Shown here piece by piece: positions 28,793-37,801 of a stretch of 64,000 nucleotides of DNA. The translations under genes and the position numbers were made by a program. Location: positions 451,035 through 515,034 of the forward strand of contig CAWIUG010000006.1 of assembly GCA_963839165.1 (NCBI GenBank). The letters are read 5' to 3'. This stretch comes from DATFVA01 sp963839165. GTDB lineage: Bacteria > Bacteroidota > Ignavibacteria > Ignavibacteriales > Ignavibacteriaceae. The notes beneath the pieces were generated by a model. The model had not been told where the DNA came from, searched no databases, and worked only from the letters and a program-made list of their open reading frames with translations. The number at the start of each line of letters is the position of its first letter. Position 1 is the first letter of the stretch.

Positions 28793-28832
28793 AATAAAAA
28801 ACGGTTTCCCATTTTCATGAGAAACCGTTTAA
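28793..28832 (-). terminator. Intrinsic terminator after the PorV-like gene
   Basis: A 10-bp perfect stem (28830-28821 with 28808-28799) and a 12-nt loop, followed on the minus strand by a T-rich tract. It begins about 24 bp after the PorV-like stop, separating that gene from the two downstream genes. Confidence 0.8.
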
Positions 28833-28853
28833 ATTAACAAATAGTAAGGCTAT

Positions 28854-29894
28854 TTAGAAGCCAAAACTTAATGAGAAAACATTATTTGCATCAAAATATT
28901 TAGCAGGAACATAAGCATAATCTACAGATAGATTAACACTGCTGAATGATTGTGTATTTATACCAATACCCAGCGTATAATTCTGCCAAACGTTAGGTGT
29001 TTGATCAGTAGCCTGGGGGGTTGCCAGGTAACCGGCTCTTACATAGAGTAATTCTTTGAAGTTATATTCCAGACCCAATTTATAATCGTCATAGGTATAG
29101 TTGTTGTTCTGGAATGTTCCTGATACCATAACAGCGTTCTGCTCATCAAACTGTTTCCTGTATGAGAGACCAATTCCGATCTCAGATGGTAGATCAGCTG
29201 ATGAAGCTGAAAACTGGTAAAATGTAGGTCCTCTTCCTGAACTCTGATCATTAGCCTGAACAAATGTTCCGTTTCCGCTGAATGTCATGGAAGGTCCTAA
29301 ATTTTTAACTACTACTCCGACTGCAAAACCCTGAACATCAAATAGGTTATTGTATTCAACACCGAAGTCAAAACTAAATCCGGATGCATTTACTCTATCG
29401 ATACTTTCATTTATCAGGTTAAAGTTCGCACCAATAGAAATTCTGTCGGTGAGTCTCTTTGAGTAGGTTAAGCCAAGTACGAAGTAGCTTGGACTGATTA
29501 TCTGTCCCGTTCCATCAGGCTGATCCATTGTTGTTACCGGAATATCTCCAATATTCAGAGATCTGAACGATAATCCCAATGTTCCAAGTTCACCCAATCT
29601 GCCGCTAACAGCTGCATAGTTCATACTCATATCAGCGATATACTGACGGTAAGAAAACATTGCATTTGCATCTGTTCCGCTAACATCTACTCCTGCCGGG
29701 TTCCAATAAATGGCTTCAAGGCCGGAAACATTTGCGATAGCCGAACCACTCATTGCAAGATACCTGGCTCCGATGGGGATCCTGAGTTCAGGAGCTCCCG
29801 CCGTACCAGCACGATTCTGACCACTACCAAAAATCTCTGATGCTGAGAAGCCTAGAATCAGAAGGATTAATAATAGTCTTTTCAAATGATACAT
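28854..29894 (-). CDS. PorV/PorQ-family outer-membrane protein
   Basis: 346 residues. A signal peptide precedes a FadL-like beta-barrel with the family opening GAPELRIPIGARYLAMSGSA, then GLEAIYWNPAGV, and the terminal strand VFSLSFGF. PorV homologues shuttle cargo from the T9SS translocon to the cell surface and accept proteins with C-terminal sorting domains. Its gene directly follows a large T9SS cargo gene, which fits a dedicated shuttle. GGAGG 4 bp before the ATG fixes the start. Confidence 0.85.
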   Translation of the reverse strand: MYHLKRLLLILLILGFSASEIFGSGQNRAGTAGAPELRIPIGARYLAMSGSAIANVSGLEAIYWNPAGVDVSGTDANAMFSYRQYIADMSMNYAAVSGRLGELGTLGLSFRSLNIGDIPVTTMDQPDGTGQIISPSYFVLGLTYSKRLTDRISIGANFNLINESIDRVNASGFSFDFGVEYNNLFDVQGFAVGVVVKNLGPSMTFSGNGTFVQANDQSSGRGPTFYQFSASSADLPSEIGIGLSYRKQFDEQNAVMVSGTFQNNNYTYDDYKLGLEYNFKELLYVRAGYLATPQATDQTPNVWQNYTLGIGINTQSFSSVNLSVDYAYVPAKYFDANNVFSLSFGF

Positions 29895-29922
29895 AATTCC
29901 TCCAATTAAATTAAAAATTTAA

Positions 29923-29949
29923 AGGATGTCCCGTGGCGCGGGACATCCT
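29923..29949. terminator. Hairpin between the T9SS cargo gene and the PorV-like gene
   Basis: A perfect 11-bp GC-rich stem (29923-29933 with 29939-29949) and 5-nt loop, 9 bp after the cargo gene stop, followed on the minus strand by TTTAAATTTTTAA. It may reduce expression of the downstream gene relative to the cargo gene or stabilise the mRNA 3' end. Confidence 0.8.
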
Positions 29950-29957
29950 GATCTCAA

Positions 29958-32900
29958 TCAATATACTTTCAATATCTGCTGTTCCTGAATGACAGCAAGT
30001 TTTAAGATTTTTGTAGTGCCTAAGTCGGGCATATCGATGTATACCACATAAATACCGCTTGCTACAGGATAACCTGAATCATTCTGCAGGTTCCACTTAT
30101 CGAATTGTCCGTTTGAAGAGAGATGGTTAATTGTCTTAACCAGAACACCGCTAAGATCGAAAATTCGCAGAGTGGCTGCTGCAGGGAGATGACTGAATGT
30201 AACATAATGCTCATCTCGTGATTTTTCCCTGTATTGGTATCCGTAATAAGGATTCGGGAATACATTAATTTTCTTTACATCTTCCTTAGCTACTGAAGTA
30301 CCTTTAGGAGGTGCAGTGAAGGTAAATGAATCGTTTACACCATTAGGTTTAGTACTGATTAACCGGTAGACAGAACCTGTTGGTGGTACCTGCTGGGCAA
30401 TATTTGCGGGGAAGGAAGGATCACTAACGCTTCCTCCGTTCATATTAACCAGTACCAGTCTGGCCATTACCTCGTCACCGATCTGTTCTTCAGCGGTTGC
30501 AGTATCACCGGCAGCAAGATTGCTGACATAAGTATCGTACCCTGTTGCTTTATCTACCGGATTGTACCAGTAAATCCAATCAGTTTCAGGGTCATTATCA
30601 CCACCGGAGATCGGGTTATCCATTCCATCAAGATTAAACACATCATCCTCTAAATTATCCAGAACCAAAGGAATCATTCTATAATCATCGCTAGGATCAT
30701 CCGGAGTGGCAACGCCAATATTCCAGATTTCGAAAGGTACATCAACATTTAATAGATCAGTGAATGCGAGATTAGCTTTTCCGCCTTCAGCGGTAAATCT
30801 TAATTCATAATCAAACGGAATGAGCCTTGTACCGTCATCATTTCTAAGAACACGTGACTTGAAGAATTCATAATCAAAACTTCCGCTTCCATTGTCTCCC
30901 GTTTGAATTCCCCAGGTTACACCTTCAGGATTTGGAGTAGGTCTGTCTACATCCGGAGGGAATGATGAAGGAAATCCGCTGCCATTAAAGGTAAATGAAG
31001 CGTATGTAGGTTCATGGGGACCAGCTGAGTTTGAGACTTCAAGGAAGTCTTTAAAGTCAGGTTGAGGGCCCGTTACTTTTACTATTATTCCATCCACGAT
31101 AGGATAGGCTTCATCTCCGGATTGATCCATTACACCCGAAATTTTGGTTGTACTTGTTGTCTGATCAATTACGCTCCAGGTTGTCTGACCTCCTGAAGTA
31201 TCAAAAGTTACCTTATATGTATCACCGGTCAGTTGTGTAGGATCAACAATAATTGGAATCACATTACCATCACTTGGTCCATCATGAGAAATGGCCAGAG
31301 TATCACCAGGAGTGCCATTATATGCTGTACCAGGAGGCGGGAACTGAGGAATAACAGTCTTAATAACTACAGCCGAACGCAAAGCATGGAACGGCAGTAA
31401 AGGACTTGGATTATAAGCATAAGGAACAACTGCGAAATAATATTCCTGTCCATTATGCAGAGCCTGGTTCCTTATTTTATCCTGTGTTATTGTAAGATAT
31501 CTCTGAATACCTCCATCTTTTCCATCTACTGAAAGCACAGGTATGAATGCTCCATTTGCATCAGTAACCGTATCATATATGGCAGTTATACCATCTACGA
31601 GATCAAATACTCCAAGAAGAACTCCATCTTCAATTGTTGCTCCAGACGAAGGCAATTGGTATACTTCATATCCTTCAAACGAGTATCCTAGTCCCTGGAA
31701 GTTTTCAATTTGATTTATTCTCTGTGGATTAGATCCCCAATCGAGCACTATTTTCTGGTTCAGCTCTGCAACCTGCAGATCCGGAGGAGGCATAGTAGGC
31801 AGCTGAAACAGAAGATCGAAAACAGTCTGAGCTGTTTCATCATTTGTTTTCATCTGGGTGATACTACCCAGGTGATCAGCACCAAATCCTCCCACAAGTG
31901 CAAGAACTACTTCAGCGGTATCTCCTAATTGCATGGTAATAGGACCGTTGGTAACCATAATTCTTCTATCACCAGCAGCATCAACGGATCCATCTAATTT
32001 GCCGGTACCCGTAACCGGGTCACCAGTTAAAAGGTACGTTCCATTGGGAGTAACATCTGTAACTGAAGGAGGGAATGGCTCCCCTGCAGGGTATGGAGGA
32101 TCAGGTTTGAATCCTCTCATAAGGTTATAGAACTCGAGTGTTCCTGTATATGTAAATGCAGGATCTGACCAGGTTCCTCCTGCTGCGAAGTAAACATAAG
32201 AGCTCATCGGTTTGGGATTTATGTATTTATATCCATGTCTCCATTGCAGGTTAAAAATAGCGCTGTCATTTGCATCACCGGTAAATTTAGAAACTCCCTG
32301 AAGGAAATCATATCCAACTGCAGGAGGCGCTAAATTCAATCCCTGATATACAGCATCAGGATCTTTAGAACTATAAGCATAACCTAAATTCTTCGCTGTA
32401 TCGCACCCGGCAAAGTCATCTCCAGAGTTTCCAACATCAGGATCCGCCCATTGAACGATATACATATCCTGTATGTTTGAGTTTGCAGCTGAAGTCGGGG
32501 TTCCCTTATAAACTATGTCAACCTTCTTATAAATAACATTACCAAGGGCTCCTGTATAGGAATATGCCCAATAAGTCTCAGATACTTCAAGGCCTATAGC
32601 GGGAGAGCCGTAAAGAGGAGTCTGGTTATCATCGTATTTAATAAAGAGTGTCTGAGAAGCTGCCGGAACACCAGGAATATCAATTGTAGGATCATAAGTA
32701 CCACTACTATCTACATCCTGGTAAGGAGCACCTTCATTTCCAGGCCATTCATTCCAGTCGGTTTGATACTGATCTCTCAATGTCTGGATGTCTCCTTCTG
32801 TAACTGCACCTGTACCGACACCGAGGAAATCAGCAGCATCCTGGGTGAGGTTACCAGTTTCCCAATCCGGTCTAACACGGAACAACCGTGTAACAGGAGC

Positions 32901-33248
32901 GCATCCTGTACCGTATGTATTTCCGTTTACCCTGACTACCGGAGAGCTTCCGTCAGTAACTTTACCTCCCCATACAATTCCTTCCGAGAAGATGGCGCCT
33001 GCATTGGCTCCATTGGGATAAGCTCCATTCCATGAACCGCCTACCAGCCAGTCGTGATATCCGTCTGCGCCGACCCAGCAGGTGATGTTGTTTATATCAA
33101 TCAAACTCTGCTGAGGATTATCCATAACTTTCGAGAAGTGTGATTGTTTTTTTCCCTGACCGTCCTTCTGCTCTGCGTATGATCCCGCGGAGATCAACAA
33201 GGACACAGTCAGGATTATTAAAAAGTTTAAATAATTAATTTTCTTCAT
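29958..33248 (-). CDS. Large secreted protein with T9SS type A sorting domain
   Basis: About 1096 residues. The start is set at ATG 33248 after GGAGG; a longer in-frame start is less likely. A signal peptide spans residues about 1-25. The body is rich in Gly, Asp, Pro and Thr with no catalytic motif I recognise; it resembles the uncharacterised surface proteins encoded beside TonB receptors in Ignavibacteria. The C-terminal region (NVFPNPYYG, LRIFDLSGVLVKTI, NLQNDSGYPVASGIYVVYI) is a FlgD-like/T9SS sorting domain. It lies between the receptor and the PorV-like gene, so export by T9SS is a strong inference. Confidence 0.8.
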   Translation of the reverse strand: MKKINYLNFLIILTVSLLISAGSYAEQKDGQGKKQSHFSKVMDNPQQSLIDINNITCWVGADGYHDWLVGGSWNGAYPNGANAGAIFSEGIVWGGKVTDGSSPVVRVNGNTYGTGCAPVTRLFRVRPDWETGNLTQDAADFLGVGTGAVTEGDIQTLRDQYQTDWNEWPGNEGAPYQDVDSSGTYDPTIDIPGVPAASQTLFIKYDDNQTPLYGSPAIGLEVSETYWAYSYTGALGNVIYKKVDIVYKGTPTSAANSNIQDMYIVQWADPDVGNSGDDFAGCDTAKNLGYAYSSKDPDAVYQGLNLAPPAVGYDFLQGVSKFTGDANDSAIFNLQWRHGYKYINPKPMSSYVYFAAGGTWSDPAFTYTGTLEFYNLMRGFKPDPPYPAGEPFPPSVTDVTPNGTYLLTGDPVTGTGKLDGSVDAAGDRRIMVTNGPITMQLGDTAEVVLALVGGFGADHLGSITQMKTNDETAQTVFDLLFQLPTMPPPDLQVAELNQKIVLDWGSNPQRINQIENFQGLGYSFEGYEVYQLPSSGATIEDGVLLGVFDLVDGITAIYDTVTDANGAFIPVLSVDGKDGGIQRYLTITQDKIRNQALHNGQEYYFAVVPYAYNPSPLLPFHALRSAVVIKTVIPQFPPPGTAYNGTPGDTLAISHDGPSDGNVIPIIVDPTQLTGDTYKVTFDTSGGQTTWSVIDQTTSTTKISGVMDQSGDEAYPIVDGIIVKVTGPQPDFKDFLEVSNSAGPHEPTYASFTFNGSGFPSSFPPDVDRPTPNPEGVTWGIQTGDNGSGSFDYEFFKSRVLRNDDGTRLIPFDYELRFTAEGGKANLAFTDLLNVDVPFEIWNIGVATPDDPSDDYRMIPLVLDNLEDDVFNLDGMDNPISGGDNDPETDWIYWYNPVDKATGYDTYVSNLAAGDTATAEEQIGDEVMARLVLVNMNGGSVSDPSFPANIAQQVPPTGSVYRLISTKPNGVNDSFTFTAPPKGTSVAKEDVKKINVFPNPYYGYQYREKSRDEHYVTFSHLPAAATLRIFDLSGVLVKTINHLSSNGQFDKWNLQNDSGYPVASGIYVVYIDMPDLGTTKILKLAVIQEQQILKVY

Positions 33249-33302
33249 ATTAAATAACCTCCACAATTTTATAATTTTCATGAGGCAACATTAAATTCTC
33301 CT

Positions 33303-36300
33303 TTAATAATTAATTAACACACCAACACGCAGCTGTCTCGGTGTTCCAAATAAATCGTATCCGTATGTCTGGTAAGCAGCTTCTCTGTTATCATAATTTA
33401 ATGCCTGGTATAGATCCGCAAACCTCTGTGTGTACCTTTCACCGGCAATTATCTGCTGACCATCAGGCGAATTCAGGAATCCATCATTATATGCATTTCC
33501 TGTTTTCTGGTAAACATTCACAACATTCTTCGTATTTAGCAGATTCTGAACCGCTACGTAGAAGTTGAAATCAAGGTTATAAATATTTACAGTTTTATCT
33601 ACACGTAAATCCAGGTTATAAACCCAGGGAGTAGTGGATGAGTTAGGAGGACCGATTGGTCGTCTGTTTCTGGGATCCTGAGCCGGAATTAGTCCACCTG
33701 TCCATGCAGATGATTGTCCAAGACCGGTAAACGAGGCATACGTGAAAGGATGTCCGCTGTTGAAAGAAAACAGAATATTAGCTCCTAATTGTTCCAGAAT
33801 AGGACCACCATCGTCTTTACCGAATCTGTAGTCAAGGAAAATAGAGCCTCTATGAGTCTGCTCATATGTAAGAGGTAAGATTACAGTAGGAACTTCTTTA
33901 TTAACCTGCTGAGAACCAATACCGCTTCCAGTGAATGAGTTGGTACCTTCAGCGTTGGAATAAGTATAATTAACTTCAGCTCTGATTCTTTCTATTCTTC
34001 TCAGGTGGATGGCTAACTCAAGACCTTTCGTTGTTGTAAAGTCCTGGTTAACATATGCCTGATAACTGCCTCTTGCAGCGCCAGGAAGATTGTAAATAAT
34101 TGAGTACTGCAGCTGACCTTTTATATCTTTATAGAACGCCGTGAGGTCAAATGCGGCAAAATCAGTTATCTGCTGAGAGAAACCGATTTCATACTGAGTT
34201 GTTCTTACAGGAGCAGGATTATATGCTATAGGGTTAGTAAACAAGTTAGTTGCCGTTAATATCTGAGCAGCCTGATAAACACCTCTGTAGGCAATATCAA
34301 GGCTCGGTGACTGAACGAATTTACCATACTGTAAGTGAAATACAGTTCTGTCAGTTACAGGGAATGAGAAACCCAATCTGGGTGACAGATAGCTGTAAGT
34401 ATCTCCATTAAGTAATGAAGAATCAGGTATAGTATTCAGCTGTGTTGTCTGGCTTGTATCAATCTGCGGTAAACGTGGATTTGACCATGCCCAGCTATCC
34501 ATATTAATGAAATCATATCTTAAACCGGCGTTAATAATAAGGTCGCTTACTTCAATTCTATCTTCAACATAACCGGATGCTAAAATTGGGTGTTTCGGAG
34601 CAAACTCTCCGGCATCGGTCTCATTACCAAATATGTCATAACCAAAATTGTTATAATCTCTGTATAAATATTTAGCCGCAAGGAATTTCATTCCTTGTTC
34701 AGTTCTTGCAAGATCAGGATACTGACGAATAGTTGTCAGGAAGTTACTGGCATCCAGTTCCTGGAAGCGTCTTACTGTCCATCTCTGAAAAGATCCGCCA
34801 AGTTTCAAAGCATGTTTATCAACCTGACCCGTGAAGGAGGCAGAAGCTCCCATGTAACTGTTATGATCTTTTGTAAACGACTGAAGGTTTCCATTGGCAG
34901 TATTATTACCCGGAGAAACCAGGGGAGTTCCAGGTCTGTTGAACGGAAATCCGTAAAAGTCATATGCCTGAGGTGAAGCAGTATATGATGGGTATTCCCA
35001 GCCGTATTGAGCTGCAGCCGAACTGTCACTATACTGTATGAAATTATCTCCGAATATAGGATCATAAGTTTTATGATGGGCGTCGTAATAATTTACATTA
35101 GCTTCGATAAAAGTACTTGCTGATAACAGGTAAGTACCTTTTAAGTTTAATAATAAATTTGAATAATCGTTTACCGGCAGACGGGACGTATTAAACATAT
35201 CAATTAAAGTAGTATTTGCTGTGTTAAATACACCTACCTGCTCGCCTCTGGTCCGTTCCCATGTATAAGCACCTGCAAGTCGCAGTATAATTGGATTATT
35301 ATCGAACAGGATTGTACCGTTTCCGGTATATCTGTTATCCATTACACCAGGAACGTTACCGCCATTCCATGTTAAGTACTGATATTCATCGGTAGAACCA
35401 CCATAGAAACCAGTATCATAAACCTTGGTTGTATCCAGTAAAGCACCGTCTGAAAAAGCAACGGGATTTCCATAGAAAAACATAGGGTTCATATCACGCT
35501 TGAAATTATTTTCTCCTGAGAGAAAAACTTTCAATTTATTCGTTACAAGAGGACCGCTCATGGTAAGAACGTAATCTGAATATCCATAAGAATATGTTCC
35601 AAGGAATTTTTTATCGCCTGCAGCTTTCAATTTTCCTGCAGTAGTCGCATCAAAGTTATTACCGTTATAATTTCCCAGGTTGTCGGTTTCAGCCCTTATT
35701 GAAAAGTGATACTGATCCGATCCGGTTTTGAAATCTGACGATATAATACCAGCGTTGGCATTACCATATTCAGCGGTATAACCGCCCGCCTGAACCAGAA
35801 TTTCCTGTAAGGCATCAGGGGTAAGCTCTACAAGAGAACCGCCATTACGGTTAAGTATATTTTTAACATCTGCGCCTTCAACCATATAACCCGTTTCATC
35901 AGCACGGCTTCCGCGGATGAAAGTCTGACCATTCTGCTGTACCACACCAGGCTGCAGAGCAATGATCTGATCTACATCCCTGACGGGTAATGTAGTAATA
36001 TCTTCTGAACCTACTATCCTCATAGCATTGGTTGAACTTTTTTCAATCAATGGTCTCTGGGATACAATTACAACCTCTCCGGTTGTAATGTTAGATGAAG
36101 AAAGCTGGAAATTCTGCTCGGCTGTTAGTCCTGCAACTACCCTGACGTTACTGACAGTAACATCCTGGTATCCTATGTAGGAAGCCTTAATTGAATAATT
36201 TCCAGGCTGTACCTGGCGGATTATATAATCGCCATTAACATCTGATGCTGCACCGAAACTGGTTCCTACTACAATTATATTAGCACCAATCAAAGGCTCG

Positions 36301-36407
36301 CCGGTTTCCTTATCAGTAACTTTTCCGGAAACCCTGCCTGACTGTGCCAATACAAAGGAACAGGAAAACAACATCAAAAGTAAGATTGTATAAAATTTTC
36401 GAAACAT
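33303..36407 (-). CDS. TonB-dependent outer-membrane receptor with carboxypeptidase-like N-terminal domain
   Basis: 1034 residues. After the signal peptide, a CarboxypepD_reg-like domain (GRVSGKVTDKETGEPLIGAN, residues about 25-105) leads into the plug (LPVRDVDQIIALQPGVV, TFIRGSRADETGYMVEGADV, ILVQAGGYTAEYGNANAGII). A 22-strand-type barrel rich in aromatic and polar residues follows and ends in RVGVLINY. It would import a substrate with TonB-ExbBD energy; the substrate is unknown. GGAGG precedes the ATG. It is co-oriented with the DUF4397 lipoprotein gene (32 bp gap) and the T9SS cargo gene. Confidence 0.9.
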   Translation of the reverse strand: MFRKFYTILLLMLFSCSFVLAQSGRVSGKVTDKETGEPLIGANIIVVGTSFGAASDVNGDYIIRQVQPGNYSIKASYIGYQDVTVSNVRVVAGLTAEQNFQLSSSNITTGEVVIVSQRPLIEKSSTNAMRIVGSEDITTLPVRDVDQIIALQPGVVQQNGQTFIRGSRADETGYMVEGADVKNILNRNGGSLVELTPDALQEILVQAGGYTAEYGNANAGIISSDFKTGSDQYHFSIRAETDNLGNYNGNNFDATTAGKLKAAGDKKFLGTYSYGYSDYVLTMSGPLVTNKLKVFLSGENNFKRDMNPMFFYGNPVAFSDGALLDTTKVYDTGFYGGSTDEYQYLTWNGGNVPGVMDNRYTGNGTILFDNNPIILRLAGAYTWERTRGEQVGVFNTANTTLIDMFNTSRLPVNDYSNLLLNLKGTYLLSASTFIEANVNYYDAHHKTYDPIFGDNFIQYSDSSAAAQYGWEYPSYTASPQAYDFYGFPFNRPGTPLVSPGNNTANGNLQSFTKDHNSYMGASASFTGQVDKHALKLGGSFQRWTVRRFQELDASNFLTTIRQYPDLARTEQGMKFLAAKYLYRDYNNFGYDIFGNETDAGEFAPKHPILASGYVEDRIEVSDLIINAGLRYDFINMDSWAWSNPRLPQIDTSQTTQLNTIPDSSLLNGDTYSYLSPRLGFSFPVTDRTVFHLQYGKFVQSPSLDIAYRGVYQAAQILTATNLFTNPIAYNPAPVRTTQYEIGFSQQITDFAAFDLTAFYKDIKGQLQYSIIYNLPGAARGSYQAYVNQDFTTTKGLELAIHLRRIERIRAEVNYTYSNAEGTNSFTGSGIGSQQVNKEVPTVILPLTYEQTHRGSIFLDYRFGKDDGGPILEQLGANILFSFNSGHPFTYASFTGLGQSSAWTGGLIPAQDPRNRRPIGPPNSSTTPWVYNLDLRVDKTVNIYNLDFNFYVAVQNLLNTKNVVNVYQKTGNAYNDGFLNSPDGQQIIAGERYTQRFADLYQALNYDNREAAYQTYGYDLFGTPRQLRVGVLINY

Positions 36408-36439
36408 GTTTATTCCTCCGTTGTTTTATAAACTTTTTC

Positions 36440-37138
36440 CTAGTTATCTGTTAGGATATTCAATTTCACGCTGTCAGATATCATATCATATGTTACTGCA
36501 GTGTATTTAGTATTTGCCTGAACATTTAATGCAGTTGATAAACTGACAGAAAGAGAGTCATTATAAGCAAGACCAATAACAGTATAATTTCCCGGCAGCA
36601 ACGGCATAGCAGCAGAGTTGTCTCCAAGCGCTAAAGGAGCATCAAATTCGATATCCTGTGTATCAGTCCCCGCAGTATAGGTATAACCATTAAGCGTTAT
36701 TCCCGGTGAACCATTGAAAAATGAAACCAGGGCGCTATCCGGATTAGTAGCAATAGGACCGGCTATATCTCTGAGTTTAAATCTCTCAACATCACTTGCT
36801 GAGTCAGTTCCCACAAAATATACCCTCATTTTAGCGTCTACGTCAGTCTGGAAGCTATAAGTTTTTGTTCCAGTTGCAAAATTAACAGTGATATTCTTGC
36901 TTCCGGCCGGAATGTCAATCATGCTTGTCTCTGTTGCATATCCGGCGCTAACAGATTTTCCATCTATTGTAAAAGTTGCAAGTCCTGCACCAGCTACAAG
37001 ATTGACGAAAGTCACCTGACTCCGTTGATCAAAGCTGGGAGGGATACTTTGTACACTTGTATCAACACAGCCCGGAATAAAAAATATCAATCCGGAGCAT
37101 AGTACTAATAGAAATTTAACCTTATCAGGTAGCCTCAT
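36440..37138 (-). CDS. DUF4397-like lipoprotein
   Basis: 232 residues. The signal peptide ends in lipobox IPGC near residue 21. Two DUF4397-type beta-sandwich repeats follow: one begins VTFVNLVAGAGLATFTIDGK and the other ALVSFFNGSPGITLNGYTYTAG, each followed by a PAG/LPGNYTV turn. Such domains are cell-surface modules of uncertain role. The ATG at 37138 is preceded by AAAGGAGGAAAT, a near-perfect ribosome-binding site, so a longer in-frame reading upstream is rejected. It is the first gene of the minus-strand surface module. Confidence 0.82.
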   Translation of the reverse strand: MRLPDKVKFLLVLCSGLIFFIPGCVDTSVQSIPPSFDQRSQVTFVNLVAGAGLATFTIDGKSVSAGYATETSMIDIPAGSKNITVNFATGTKTYSFQTDVDAKMRVYFVGTDSASDVERFKLRDIAGPIATNPDSALVSFFNGSPGITLNGYTYTAGTDTQDIEFDAPLALGDNSAAMPLLPGNYTVIGLAYNDSLSVSLSTALNVQANTKYTAVTYDMISDSVKLNILTDN

Positions 37139-37801
37139 ATTTCCTCCTTTAGGATAATTGAATTTAATCATCGTGAAACTTAAACAGAGCAATTCCTGTT
37201 TTTCAGAAAATTGGAATTTTATGTTTGAGAGAATTGATTCGCCCAACTGAATTAGTAAAGGTTGCTTCATTCTCTCTCACTGCTATTTAAAAATATTTTC
37301 AAAGGGATCTGTCACTATTGAAGATCATTGAAAAATTGTTATTTATTGTGTTTATAATATTCAGATTATAAGAACCGGGCTGATGAAAAATTTCGGGTAT
37401 TGTATTTTGGACGTACGGATTCATTGCCCGCAAGAAATGATTTTCAGATAAGAAATGTACATACGAAACAGAAGCTGTAGCCAACTTACCATTAACCTCG
37501 CTAAATTTAGAAATTTAATTTACATCTGATTATTTCATAAGTCAAGAATGACATATTGAAATAATTCATTTAAGCACGATGCAAACTCTAAAAAAACCAC
37601 TTCAAAGTCAAGGCTTCATATAATATTTTATAAAGTGGAATTACTTATATAACAAGGAGTTCTAAAGTTTCCTTTAAGTATAAAATTAATTAAGTGGGGT
37701 AATAAGAAGTGAAAAAAAATGTATGAGACATAACGCACGTCCTAAAAGCCTGTATTACGCACCTCGCTTTGATCTAAGTCTCATATTAAATCATTATTTT
37801 C
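37139..37801. other. 663-bp gene-poor region upstream of the surface module
   Basis: This AT-rich stretch between two minus-strand modules must hold the promoter of the DUF4397-TonB receptor genes. I see no convincing gene; a 61-codon minus-strand frame at 37299-37484 lacks a ribosome-binding site and recognisable content. Its left end belongs to the DUF4397 leader and its right end carries an inverted repeat that may end the DUF6029-like gene. Confidence 0.5.
37712..37786 (-). terminator. Possible long-loop terminator after the DUF6029-like gene
   Basis: The inverted pair TATGAGAC (37722-37729) and GTCTCATA (37778-37785) encloses about 48 nt and is followed on the minus strand by a run of eight T. 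The loop carries two imperfect copies of an ACGCAC motif. It starts 16 bp after the stop of the DUF6029-like gene. Confidence 0.4.

Noticed and set aside
28771..28818. N-terminal extension of the lipocalin-like protein from ATG 28818
   Set aside because: That ATG lies in the loop of a strong terminator hairpin, and the signal peptide begins properly only from 28770.
37299..37484. 61-codon frame in the gap upstream of the DUF4397 gene
   Set aside because: No ribosome-binding site, no signal or domain, AT-rich composition like the surrounding non-coding DNA.
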